A DNA stretch of 64,000 nt, taken from NCBI GenBank assembly GCA_020633465.1, contig JACKDN010000038.1, positions 1 through 64,000 on the forward strand, written 5' to 3'. Below are positions 1 through 14,427 of this stretch, piece after piece. Every line of letters begins with the position of its first letter. Position 1 is the first letter of the stretch. The translations under genes and the position numbers were made by a program. Below the pieces are notes generated by a model. The model was not told the origin of the DNA, did no database searches, and worked only from the letters and a program-made list of their open reading frames with translations. This stretch comes from Myxococcales bacterium. Lineage in GTDB: Bacteria; Myxococcota_A; Bradymonadia; UBA7976; UBA1532.

Positions 1-330
1 GAGGCTGGCGCCGTGCATCACGACGTCCACGCCGCCGCTCGTGGCCGCCTCGACGGCGCCCCCCGCGACGCGCGGCAGGCCCCGATCGCTCCACGACACG
101 AGGCCCGTGATCGTCGCGTGGCCGCCGCGCACCAGCGCCTGGCCCGAGACGAGGAAAAGCGGCCCCTCGAGGTCGAGGGCGTCGGCGCCCGGGGCGGGCA
201 CCAGCGTCGCGTCCTGCAGGGCGCCGCTGAGCTGCAGCGCGCCGTCGGCGACGCCGAGGCGCGCGCACAGGGCGTCGAGGGCGGACAGCAGATCTTCGCC
301 GGGCGAGACGGCCTGGATGACGGCGGCCAT
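1..330 (-). CDS. PPC/DUF296-domain DNA-binding-like protein, 3' end outside window
   Basis: The reading frame starts at ATG 330, with AGGAG four bases upstream, and runs off the left edge, so only the first 110 residues are visible. It has the look of the PPC (plants and prokaryotes conserved, DUF296) domain: an N-terminal LLSALDALCARLGV segment, a central ALQDATL strand, an EGPLFLVSGQALV stretch and a GGVDVVMHGASL segment at the cut. Bacterial PPC proteins are small trimeric beta-alpha proteins, sometimes annotated as PD1-like DNA-binding proteins, and most have no defined role. The gene lies 35 bp downstream of the glutaredoxin-like lipoprotein gene on the same strand, so the two probably share a transcript. 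The family call rests on overall pattern only and is moderately secure. Confidence 0.6.
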   Translation of the reverse strand, partial: MAAVIQAVSPGEDLLSALDALCARLGVADGALQLSGALQDATLVPAPGADALDLEGPLFLVSGQALVRGGHATITGLVSWSDRGLPRVAGGAVEAATSGGVDVVMHGASL

Positions 331-365
331 GGGGCTCCTGGGCTGGGCAGTGAGGCGGGTGAGGT

Positions 366-1004
366 TCAGCCGCCGCGGACGGCGCGCATGAGCGTGTCGG
401 GATCGAAGCCGGGCAGGATGCGCCCGCCCACGTCGAAGACCGGGACCCCGCCCACCTGCACCCCGGCCTTCTGGGCCTTCGCGGTCAGCTCGGCCTGAGC
501 GCCCTTGTCCTTCTCGATGTCCTTCTCGACGAAGGGCACGCCCTCCTTCTCGAGGAAGGCGCGGGCCTTGCGGCACACGCCGCACCAGCTCGCCGAGTAC
601 ATCGTGACGCTGGCCTGGGCCGGGCGCGCGGTCTGCTCGGCGAGCACCTGCTCGAGCTCGGCGCGGGCGACCAGCTTGCCGGGGTAGGCGCCATCGGGAC
701 CGGGCGCGCGCAGGTCGAACACCTGGACGAAGCGGCCGGCGCCGCGGGCCTCGGGCGGCTGCGACAGGTCGACCACCTGCACCTTGGCGCGCTTGGCGGC
801 GGGCACTTCCTCCACGCTGCTCGCGGTCTCGAAGGCGCCCGGGTCGTCGCCGGGGTAGCGGAACAGCAGGTCGGTGCGATCGGCGGTCACGCGGGTGAGG
901 GCGGGGGCCTCGGTCGAGGCGGCGGGCGGCCCGTCGGCGTCGTCGCCGCCCTTGCAGCCCACCGCGGCCACCACCAGCCCGAGCACGATCCACCAGCGCC
1001 GCAC
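366..1004 (-). CDS. lipoprotein with C-terminal glutaredoxin-like domain
   Basis: A 212-residue protein starting at GTG 1004, chosen because GGGAGG lies five bases upstream; an in-frame start 54 bp further up exists but would put a charged leader before the signal peptide. The N-terminus is a lipoprotein signal (RRWWIVLGLVVAAVGC, lipobox AVGC), followed by an Asp/Ala-rich linker. The last ~80 residues form a glutaredoxin-like thioredoxin fold: MYSASWCGVC carries the redox CxxC, VGGVPVF supplies the cis-Pro loop, and the domain closes with LPGFDPDTLMRAV. A dithiol reductase or isomerase role in the periplasm is inferred. The region between linker and glutaredoxin domain (about residues 40-125) matches nothing I recognise. 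It is followed after 35 bp by the PPC-domain gene. Confidence 0.8.
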   Translation of the reverse strand: MRRWWIVLGLVVAAVGCKGGDDADGPPAASTEAPALTRVTADRTDLLFRYPGDDPGAFETASSVEEVPAAKRAKVQVVDLSQPPEARGAGRFVQVFDLRAPGPDGAYPGKLVARAELEQVLAEQTARPAQASVTMYSASWCGVCRKARAFLEKEGVPFVEKDIEKDKGAQAELTAKAQKAGVQVGGVPVFDVGGRILPGFDPDTLMRAVRGG

Positions 1005-1029
1005 GCGCACCTCCCGTCGAACGGGGCGG

Positions 1030-1058
1030 ACGGTAGTCACGGCTCTTTGCCGGGTCAA
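1030..1058 (-). promoter_or_regulatory. possible sigma-70-like promoter for the glutaredoxin lipoprotein gene
   Basis: Reading the minus strand, TTGACC (1058-1053) is followed by a 17-base spacer and TACCGT (1035-1030), about 26 bases before the chosen GTG. The -35 is good and the -10 is weak, so this is a low-confidence call. Confidence 0.3.
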
Positions 1059-1419
1059 TGGTCGGCACCGGTCGGGCTGTGCTGACGAGCCGTTGGTGGT
1101 CGCTCCGAACGGCGGTCAGTTGTCAGCCGGGCCCCGTAGGCCATGCCGAGTGCGGAAGCGACAGGCAGGCTCGGGGACTCGCGAACTGCACTGCGTTCAG
1201 CGGGGACCCGGCTGCCGCCCACTTTCTCCCTTGACCGGTTTCGGGGGGGCGTCGCTTTCCAGTCAACGTGTAGCGGACAGGGCTCCCGAGGCACACGAGC
1301 TGTGGTGTCGGCGCGGCCCCCGATGGGGTTCCACGACCGATCACACGACTCGGGTTCCGAGATCCCATGGCACCCGCTTCCAGTGGGCGACGCCAACTCC
1401 AGGCGGCGGAGGGCAGGGC
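1059..1419. other. intergenic region without recognised gene
   Basis: About 360 bp between the divergent glutaredoxin and exported-protein genes. Frames here are open on both strands, but they have no start with a ribosome site, no recognisable motif and mixed composition. I see no RNA gene or convincing hairpin. Confidence 0.5.
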
Positions 1420-2030
1420 ATGAAGGCACCGAATGACACCCGTGATCCGGGCGGCGCGACCGCGTCGCGGCGCGACCCCGACCGATGGTATCACCGGGGC
1501 GTGTTCGTCTCGTCCGCCCGCTGGCTGCTCGCGCTCTCGCTGCTCGCGACTTGCTTCCCGCTGCCGGCCGCCGCGGAGCTGCCGGTTTGCCCGGCCCAGC
1601 AGCCGCCACCAGCAGCGAGTCCGGCTCCGCCGAGCCTCGCCGCGCTGTTCCAACGCGTCCGGCAGGCCCAGTCCGAGACCGGGGCGGTCGGCGCCGGGGC
1701 GGGCATCGGCACGTTCTGCGTCACGCCCCATGCCGTATTCTTCGATCCGTCGTGGCTACCGGCGTTGGACGGACCGCCCCAGCCGGCCGCGACCGCGCGC
1801 ATCGCGTTCGCGTTGGCCGCCCGCCGCCACTTCCTGCTGCGCAATCAACCGCACGATCTCGCAGTCGAGCAGGCCGCCACGGCGACCGGCTGCACCCTCG
1901 CGCGGCTGGGCCTCTCGCTCGACGCCATCACCACGGTCGACCTCGAGCTGCGGACCGCCCTGGCGACGCTGCTCGACACGTCCCTGCTGGCCGATGGCTT
2001 CGGCGACGCTCTCCGGCGCGGAGGTGTCAC

Positions 2031-2046
<16 letters not shown>
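1420..2046 (+). CDS. exported protein of unknown function
   Basis: ATG 1420 is preceded by GGAGG with seven bases of spacing and gives 208 residues. A GTG at 1501 would give 181 residues and a more conventional signal peptide (VFVSSARWLLALSLLATC, cleavage after PLPAAA) but has no ribosome site; either start is possible. The mature part is ~155 residues with a single domain. The segment QPHDLAVEQAATATGCTLAR followed by LGLS resembles the C-terminal helix seen after HExxH in some M48-like metallopeptidase relatives (ELEADRFAGCxLARLG pattern). No HExxH is present here, so it would be a degenerate or unrelated protein. The 3' end overlaps the next gene by 16 bp, pointing to co-transcription with the giant TSP3-MopE-RHS gene. 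Confidence 0.5.
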
Positions 2047-7121
<5,075 letters not shown>

Positions 7122-9215
7122 TCGACGGCGGGGTCTGGGAGCTGTGCGACCCAAGCGACGCCGGATGCAGCGCGGACGGCAGGCGCCCACTCGCCGGCGT
7201 CGTCGTCACGGTCCAGTCGTCCCGCCCCGGGGACCTGGGCGGTGCGGTCGGTCAGACGCTCACCGGTGCCGACGGGCAATACACGCTCGCGGTGCTGTCC
7301 GAGGGCGGCCACGGTGTGCTGCTGACCTTCGACAAGGATGGCTATCTGCCCGCTCAGCGGCGCGTCGTGGTCCGTCCGAATGAGCGGCGGCTGGCGCCTC
7401 GCGTCGTGCTGCGCGAGCCGTCGCCCGTCGCCGTGCCGGTCAACCTGAGCGGCGCGTCACCCGAGTGGCAGGTGCTGGCCCTAGAGGCCGTCGAGGATGA
7501 TCGGGGCCTCCGGCAGCCGCTGTTGCTCGTTCCGCCCGGCGCCAGCGTGGATCCCGCGACGATCGACCCGGCGGTGAACGCCGCCAGCCTCAAGGTTCGT
7601 TTCACGGAGTACACCGACGGCCTCTGGGGCCCCGATGCGATGCCGGCGGAGCTGCCGCCCGCGAGTGGATTCACCTACGCCTTCGAAGCGACCTTGGAGG
7701 ACGACCAGGGCCAGTCCCTGGGCGACCAAGTGGCGTTCGATCGTCCCCTCTTCATGTACGTCGACAGCCTGCGCGCGGCGGCCGTCGATCCGAACGACCC
7801 CGATCCGCTGCCGCTCATGGCGCCCGCGGGCTCGGCCGTGCCGGTGGGCTACTACGATCGCGAGGCGGCTCAGTGGGTCGCGTCGACCGATGGACTCGTC
7901 GTCGACGTGCGCGGCGCGCACGACGAGAACGGCGAGCCCTACGCGCAGATCCTGCTGCACGACGGGCAGTCACTCGATGCGCCCTTCCTGACCGACGAGG
8001 TCGCAGCGCTCAACGCCCTGGTGTGGCCCAGCGGCGCGGGTCAGTTCGGCTTCAGCGAGGACGAACTCCGGGCGCTGGCGAGTCAGTTGGAGAACCGGCT
8101 CTTCGATGATGACGGTGATGTTCTCGTCGTGGACGGCCAGCCGGTGACGGTGCGCCTCTGGCGCGTCCCGATGGAGCATTTCAGCCCGTGGGACTGCAAC
8201 TGGGGCTTCGGCTGCGGTGACGGTGACTGCCTCGCTGCCGTCCTGTCAGCGCTGCTCGACTTCTTGCGCGGGCTCGTGATGGGCCTCTTCGGTCTGGACG
8301 ACTGTGCGGACGGCTCGGCGATCGAGTGCTCGAACCAGGTCCTGGGGGAGAGCATCCCGCTCGCCGGCACCGATCTCGATCTGGTGTACCGCAGCGGACA
8401 TGGCCCGGGGCACGTACGAGGCCGTACCATCGAGGTGCCCATTCGCGTGCCGGCGCCCGCCGCGGCGCCCGGCGGGTACGAGGATCCGCCCGGCGTCGTC
8501 GCGATCTACGTGACCATCCACCTCGGCAACGGTCGGCGAGAGTTCTTCCGCTACGACAAGCGACGCCCGGGTCGAGGCCTCTCGCCCGAGTGGTACCTCG
8601 ACGGTGAGCTACTGGAGGCGCTGCCGGAGAAGCTGGTGTGGATTTGGGACGGCCTCGACGCGGACGGCCAGACCACCAGCGGCATCTTCGATGCGCGGGT
8701 CTCGTTGGAGTACGGCTATCGCGCCGCTCGCCAGGGGGCCGAGTTCAGGGACACGCCCAGCTTCGGCCAGCCGGGCGTCAATGCGAGACTGGCGCGCCGG
8801 GACGACCTCTGCGAGCTCCTCTGCCCAGGCGGGACGTGCAAGTCAGCGTGTGATTTTGCGGACGACACGCTCATCTTCGTGCGGTCCGATTTCGACACGA
8901 GGCTGGCCTATTTCGCGCCCCACGATCTCGGCATCGGGGGCTGGACGCTCAGCGCGTTTCACCGCCTCATCGACCTTCGGACGGGCGCCGTCCTGCTCCG
9001 CGGTGATGGATCCACCCGCGACCTCGGCGACGCTATTCGACATGGATGGTTCGTCGACGCCCCGGTGAAAGATGTCCTCTCCACGGGCGGGATCGCTGTC
9101 GGCCCGACCGGTGACGTATTCCACTACCGCGTAGGGACCACTGGGGTCGGCGGCCTTCATCAGCGAGTTGCCGGCCAGTCAGCGTTCGACGCGGTTCAGG
9201 TCGTGCCGGTCGGTT

Positions 9216-9931
9216 CGGCGATGCTGCCGGCGCGATCGCGGTCGACCGCTGGAATCGAGTCTACTACTCGTCGTCGTCTGGGTTGGTCATGCGCTGGTCG
9301 GCCACGGCCGGCGAAGAGACCCTCGTGGATGACGGGGACTGGGCCGACTGCGGCGCCAATCATGCCGGGCTCTGTTCGGTGCTTCGGTCGGACCAGACGA
9401 TGCGTTGTACTTCACCGCTGGCCTTGTGTCCCGCCGTCTTCCGACTTCAGCTCGCTCCTCCCCATCGCCCGAGCAGTTCGGCCGTCGAGGTCTGGCTCGG
9501 GCTGGGTGGCGGCGACGTTCCGAACGCATGCGTTCCGACGAGAGCGAGTTGCTCAGACCTCTAGGGGTCAGCGTAGGATCGGACGGTTCCGTCTTCGTCG
9601 CTGACCACGGCACACCTCAGGTCACCGGCGGTCGGGTGCTGAGGGTTCGCCCTTCCGGGGATTCGCGTGTCCTACCTGTCGAGGACGGTGGGGTCGGCGA
9701 GTCGACCGGTGGGGTCGAAATTGATGTCTGGCTGACGGCCTCAATGGCTTGGTCGCCGTGGCTTCGGACGACAACGGAGGCGTCTTCTACGTTCACCACG
9801 CCCTCCCAACGTAGACGCCTACCCGACAGTGTCGCACGTGTCGCTCACGAGCGATCCGCGCGCCCTGGTCTCTGCGGAACTCTCGGCCGACGGTACGCCG
9901 GTTTGCGCAGAGTCCGCAGCCAGGGCCCGCG
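9216..9931 (+). pseudogene. frame-broken NHL/teneurin-like linker of the giant RHS gene
   Basis: Protein-like pieces appear successively in different frames: GAIAVDRWNRVYYSSSSG and DWADCGANHAGLCSV (from ~9218), GASVGPDDALYFTAGLVSR (~9380), GVSVGSDGSVFVADHGTP (~9568), NGLVAVASDDNGGVFYVHH (~9743), and VDAYPTVSHVSLTSDPRALV (~9814). Patterns such as VGSDGSVFVAD are NHL-repeat-like, which is the expected module between the pre-RHS region and RHS repeats. Successive jumps at ~9210, ~9380, ~9730 and ~9811 all have the same net direction. No single frame can make this protein as the sequence stands, so it is either decayed or wrongly sequenced. Confidence 0.5.
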
Positions 9932-12900
9932 GTGGACGCCGGTCTCTGTCGACCGGGCGAGTGGATCGTCCATCATGATTGCACCGGCGAACTTGTCTCG
10001 TTGCCTGGCGTTGCTCAACTGGCGGTGAGCTACGGTGGAGGTCGTCAGGACGCTGGCGAGTTGCTCTTCGCGTACCAGGTCTCCGGCAACAGCCAGCCGA
10101 AGGCGTCCATCTACCGAATCGGCGACCCCAAGACTGCAGGGCCCTACGCCGAGGGCGAGAGCTGGCGCATCCCGTCCGAGGACGGCACCGAGGTCTACAT
10201 CTTCGACCAGCAGGGCCGGCACCTCGAGACCCGGGACGCGGTCACCGGCCGGACGCAGCTCCGTTTCGAGACCGAGCCGTCGGGTGGCCTGATGCGCGTC
10301 GTCGACGCCTTCGGACGGGCGACGCAGTTCGTCGAGTCGGAGGTCGGCGTCGACGTCCTGAGCCCCGCCGATCCGCTCCTGGGCGAGCGTCGGACCGAGC
10401 TGACGCTCGACCCGGCGAGCGGCTTCTTGACCCGCGTGCGGCACGTGGATGCGCTTGACGCGGCAGCCGGCCTCGAATGGGCGATGAGCTACTCGACGGG
10501 TGACGTCTGCTACGCCACTGTGGGTGAGGTGGCGACGTGCACTCCGCCGGGGCTGCTCGACCGCTTCGCCGGGCCGGGGCGTACCGAGGCCGAGAGCAAA
10601 CGCTTCCACTACGACTCCCAAGGCCGATTGACGGCCGACGTCGATCCGCTCGCCGAGACGACAGAGCTCGAACGCTACGAGCTGTGGCGCTGGGACGCCG
10701 GTTGCGGTGGCACATGCTCGGTGTGGGTCAATCCCGAGAGTCTGCCCGAAGGTGACGTCTGGACGTGGCTGGAGCCCGCCGATACGCCCTGCGAGATGCC
10801 GCCCGGACCCCGGGGGTACGCCGTCAGGAAACTCTCGGCTGGCGCCGAGACCCTGCTCACGGTCGAGCGGGTCTGCGAGGGCGTGAGGCGCACCGTGACG
10901 CACCCCTCCGGCCTGCAGACCATCACGACGCACTTCGACGACGGCACGGTCGTGGCCGAGGACGGTGTGGGCAACATCACATCGTTGGACACCGCCGCCA
11001 GCGACCGGTGGGGGCCGCTCGTCGAGGTGCCGGTCGCTCAGCGGACTTGGCTCGCGGGCACGCCCACCGATGGGGACGCCTCGGTCGAGACCAAGTACAC
11101 CTTCTCCTGGCACGTCGAAGGCGGCGCAACTTTCACGCCGGGCCAAGACCCGTGGTCGGTTACCCAGGGGACGGTCACGCAGGAGGTCAAGGAGGCGGAT
11201 GGGACGACGCGTGTCCGTACCTCCCAATGGGAACTCGACGCCGATGCACAGGAGACGGTCTTCAGCCAGACGGTCGAGCTTGCAGAGCGGGAGGACGGGG
11301 TACCAACGCCCGAACGGGCATCGACCACCGTGTTGGAGTGGGTCGGGGCCGACGCGATGCGCCCCGTCCGCTCGAGCGTCGGCACTTTGTCGGAGACGGT
11401 CTACGGCTACGACGATGCGGGCGGCAGGCCGTGGCTGCGCACGGTCATCGGACGGAGCCTCCCCGGCAGCCAGGTCATCGAACAGCGGCTGGAGACGATC
11501 TTCGACCCGAACGGCGCGCACGGGCCGACCCTTACGTCCCTGGTCGACCACGAGCTGCAGAGCGCCGGCGCCGCCGCCGATCGCCCCATCGTGGGGGTCG
11601 AGGTGGTGGACGGGCTCGGTCGGACCGTTCGAAGCGAGCTGGGCGCCGAGGCGGTGACCACGGTGGCGCTGCAGTCGTACGACGCGCTGGGCCGTCGAGT
11701 CGCGGTGACCGTGCCGGGCGAAGCGGGCCACCAGAAGGTCCATCAGTTCGCATACAACGACGCGGGCCTGCAGGTGCGCGCGTGCCTCCCGTCGGTCGAC
11801 CCGACCGATCCGTCCCTGGCCTGCGACGACAACCACCCGAGCGCGCTCACCGCACATCTGGACGCGGAGCACGGTCGTCCCGAGCAATTCGTTCTTCCCG
11901 AACAAGCGGGCGCCTTGGCCTTCGTCTACGACGGCGCCGGGCGCATCGAGCAGACGACGTTCGGCGGCGCGATGGCCGGCGCGGCCGGTGTCGAGTACGC
12001 AACCGGCGCTGGTGAGTTCTGGGTCCAGCGGCTGTTCTTCGGTCACGACGACCGACCCACCGTCGAGTACGCCCTCGAGGACCAGGCGCTCTCGGCAACC
12101 CGGTGGGTGCGCCTGCACGACGTGGGCGGGCCCGCCAAGGACCGCGACCCGCAGCCGCAAACGGGCACGTTGCTGGGCGGCGTCGAGGCTGCGCGCACCG
12201 CGCGCGGACTGCCGACGGACATCACCCTGCACGAAGGCGGGCACCCGGTCGCGAGCGGCTTCGCGATCGCACTCGATCTCGTGCACGGACTCGACGACGA
12301 ACTGCAGACGGTCACGGTCGATGGCGGCGCGACGACGCTGCAACTGCAGCGGGATGGAGCGGATGACGCAGGGCTGCTCGTGCGCCTGACCTCCGGCGTG
12401 GTCGAGACCGAGTGGACGTACGACGCCCACGGGCGCGTCGCCATCGAACGCAGCTACCGCCTCGACGCGGCCGGCTGCTCGCCCACCGACTGCCCCGGCG
12501 GCACGGTCTGTCGGTTCGACCTGGGCGCAGTCCCACGCTGCGAGCTGTATCGACAGGACTACACGCAGCGCTACGCGGATGGCCGCTTGCGGTCGCTCGC
12601 GGAGGACGTCGGCGGGGAGGCGGCGACGACGGACTTTGTCTACGACACGCTGGGTCGGTTGGTCGCGGCTGGCGCGGAGACCTTCGCCTACGATCCCAAC
12701 GGCAACCGGCTCGACGATGCCCTCGGCCTGCAGAGCGTGTTCGACGGACGTGACCGGCTGGTCTGGTCGGCGCGGACGGGCGACCACTTCGCCTACGACG
12801 GCGCCGGGCGGCTGAGCGAGCGTTGTACTGGCGCGCCGTGCGGCGACCCCCAGTCGGTCACGGCGTGGCGCTACACCTACGACGCGCTGGGCAACTTGGT

Positions 12901-13987
12901 CGAGGCCGAGGCGCCCAACGGCGACGTGGTCGAGTACATCATCGGCCCGGGTGGCCAGCGCGTGGGCCGGCGCGTCGTCCCGCCCGGCGGGGGCGGCGTG
13001 GGCTGGCGCTACCTGATCTACGGCGAGCCGCTGCGGCCCTATGCCGAGGTGGACGAGTTCGGTGTCCTGCAGAGCGTCTTCGTCTACGCGCAGGGCGGTA
13101 CGACCCCGGACCTGATCTACACGCGTGCCGGCGCCGGCTTCGAGGCACTGCGGGTATTGACCGATCACGTGGGCTCGGTTCGTCTGCTGGTGCGCGCCAG
13201 CGACGGCGAGGTGGTTCGTCGCTACGAGTACGACGTCTGGGGCCATAGGGTCGTGGACTCGTCGGCGGACGGATACGCGAACTTCTCGCAGCCCTTCGGC
13301 TTCGCTGGTGGCCTGCACGACGAGGCGACCGGCCTGGTCCGCTTCGGCCTGCGCGACTACGACCCGCGGCTCGGCCGCTGGACCGCGCCGGACCCACTGG
13401 GCTTCGGCGGCGGGGACTTCAACCTGTACGCCTACGCCGGGAACGATCCGGTGAACTTCGTCGATCCGACGGGTCTGTTCCCCTGCGGCTCGTTCGTCAT
13501 GCTCGGGCAACTGCTGGGCGGGCTGCTGTCGGTCGCGGACCTGTTCCATGCGATCACGGCGGCGGCGAACGGGGACCTGTGGGGCGCGGCGGGGCACCTG
13601 GCGATGGGGTTGCCGTGGGGGCGGGTGCTGAAGGGGACTGGGGCGCTGCTGGGGGCGGCGGGGTTGATTCGGATAAACTTGCGCGGCCCCCAGAACCTAC
13701 TGCAGCTTGCAATTTCGAAGGTCCCGGGTGCCTGGGGCTCGGCGGTGCGTACAAGGAAAGGGGTTGGCCTGCGGTGGTTTGGCGCGAAGGGAGATTCCAT
13801 TCGAATCGATCGAGGCGTCCGACGATCGCCATTCCCAGCGCAGAGGGTGGACCACGTGGTCATCAATCGAGGGGGGCGTATCATTGGCCCAGACGGTGTG
13901 CCCATCCAGGGAGCGCTGAAGGCCAATCCGCAGGCGCATATCCCGCTTGCTGATTGGGTCAACTGGACACACTGGTACTCCCCATGA
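9932..13987 (+). CDS. RHS/YD-repeat protein with C-terminal toxin-like domain
   Basis: An open frame of 1,351 residues, coherent from its first residues (DAGLCRPGEWIVHHDCTGEL), so it is very probably the 3' part of the upstream giant gene and not a gene with its own start. It contains dispersed YD repeats such as YDSQGRL, YDALGRRVAV, YDTLGRLVAAG and YDPNGNRLDD. The RHS-associated core is at about residues 980-1180 (YDALGNLVEAE, LTDHVGSVRLL, GLRDYDPRLGRWTAPDPLG, NLYAYAGNDPVNFVDPTGL). RHS repeats form a cocoon that shields a toxin, and the DPTGL site (ending at 13477) marks the usual boundary. The last 169 residues are a distinct domain: a hydrophobic stretch, then RWFGAKGDSIRID, VDHVVINRGGRIIGPDG and AHIPLADWVNW. 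This looks like a polymorphic-toxin C-terminus, perhaps a nuclease, but I cannot assign the family. It overlaps the next gene by 4 bp. Confidence 0.85.
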   Translation: MDAGLCRPGEWIVHHDCTGELVSLPGVAQLAVSYGGGRQDAGELLFAYQVSGNSQPKASIYRIGDPKTAGPYAEGESWRIPSEDGTEVYIFDQQGRHLETRDAVTGRTQLRFETEPSGGLMRVVDAFGRATQFVESEVGVDVLSPADPLLGERRTELTLDPASGFLTRVRHVDALDAAAGLEWAMSYSTGDVCYATVGEVATCTPPGLLDRFAGPGRTEAESKRFHYDSQGRLTADVDPLAETTELERYELWRWDAGCGGTCSVWVNPESLPEGDVWTWLEPADTPCEMPPGPRGYAVRKLSAGAETLLTVERVCEGVRRTVTHPSGLQTITTHFDDGTVVAEDGVGNITSLDTAASDRWGPLVEVPVAQRTWLAGTPTDGDASVETKYTFSWHVEGGATFTPGQDPWSVTQGTVTQEVKEADGTTRVRTSQWELDADAQETVFSQTVELAEREDGVPTPERASTTVLEWVGADAMRPVRSSVGTLSETVYGYDDAGGRPWLRTVIGRSLPGSQVIEQRLETIFDPNGAHGPTLTSLVDHELQSAGAAADRPIVGVEVVDGLGRTVRSELGAEAVTTVALQSYDALGRRVAVTVPGEAGHQKVHQFAYNDAGLQVRACLPSVDPTDPSLACDDNHPSALTAHLDAEHGRPEQFVLPEQAGALAFVYDGAGRIEQTTFGGAMAGAAGVEYATGAGEFWVQRLFFGHDDRPTVEYALEDQALSATRWVRLHDVGGPAKDRDPQPQTGTLLGGVEAARTARGLPTDITLHEGGHPVASGFAIALDLVHGLDDELQTVTVDGGATTLQLQRDGADDAGLLVRLTSGVVETEWTYDAHGRVAIERSYRLDAAGCSPTDCPGGTVCRFDLGAVPRCELYRQDYTQRYADGRLRSLAEDVGGEAATTDFVYDTLGRLVAAGAETFAYDPNGNRLDDALGLQSVFDGRDRLVWSARTGDHFAYDGAGRLSERCTGAPCGDPQSVTAWRYTYDALGNLVEAEAPNGDVVEYIIGPGGQRVGRRVVPPGGGGVGWRYLIYGEPLRPYAEVDEFGVLQSVFVYAQGGTTPDLIYTRAGAGFEALRVLTDHVGSVRLLVRASDGEVVRRYEYDVWGHRVVDSSADGYANFSQPFGFAGGLHDEATGLVRFGLRDYDPRLGRWTAPDPLGFGGGDFNLYAYAGNDPVNFVDPTGLFPCGSFVMLGQLLGGLLSVADLFHAITAAANGDLWGAAGHLAMGLPWGRVLKGTGALLGAAGLIRINLRGPQNLLQLAISKVPGAWGSAVRTRKGVGLRWFGAKGDSIRIDRGVRRSPFPAQRVDHVVINRGGRIIGPDGVPIQGALKANPQAHIPLADWVNWTHWYSP

Positions 13988-14427
13988 GTGAAGCCGATGG
14001 CGGGCAGGATGGAGTCGCTCTGAACGTTCGGAGACGAGTGGTCGAAGTCCTTGAGCTGATCGCCAGCGAGGAAAGCCAGCTCGAGTACCAAACCCAGGCC
14101 CCGGGCGTTCATGTGGCGCATGAGATCTTCAATCAGTGGGAGGATTGGTACAGGCCGAGCGCGGAGTACTTCCCGTTAGCCTTCACGGCGGAGGAACTCG
14201 AGGTACTCCGAGCATTTCATGAGGTCTACGAGCAGGTTTGTGCCGAAACGCCGCAGATTCTGCCACCGATTGGTCTATTTGTGGCAACTGAGGCATGGAG
14301 GCGGTACTCAAGGGCTGCCCATCACGCGCTTGGCCGACTGCGCCGCACCTCGCTGGAATCGGGTCCAGATCCGCTCGGAAGTGAGAGTCCCCCATCCGAT
14401 CCGGATTCAGGTGCCAGGCAAGTCTGA
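13984..14427 (+). CDS. probable immunity protein for the RHS C-terminal toxin
   Basis: ATG 13984 overlaps the RHS stop in an ATGA junction, giving a 147-residue cytoplasmic protein with no signal peptide. It is largely helical, with ELIASEESQLEYQ, a WEDWYRP motif, FTAEELEVLRAFHEVYEQV and WRRYSRAAHHALGRL. The pattern (leading QLEYQ..., central W..WY.P.....F...F...EL..L..F) is like a family of small immunity proteins coded directly after polymorphic toxins; this is from memory of the family and not a search. Position, size and translational coupling support the role more than the motif does. The last residues (about SGARQV) are encoded by the first copy of the downstream direct repeat, which also supplies the TGA stop, so the native C-terminus may have been replaced. 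Base composition is visibly lower in GC than its surroundings. Confidence 0.65.
   Translation: MSEADGGQDGVALNVRRRVVEVLELIASEESQLEYQTQAPGVHVAHEIFNQWEDWYRPSAEYFPLAFTAEELEVLRAFHEVYEQVCAETPQILPPIGLFVATEAWRRYSRAAHHALGRLRRTSLESGPDPLGSESPPSDPDSGARQV

Noticed and set aside
9845..13597. A 1,250-codon minus-strand frame opposite the RHS gene
   Set aside because: The sense frame has clear YD repeats and RHS core; the antisense frame is compositional.
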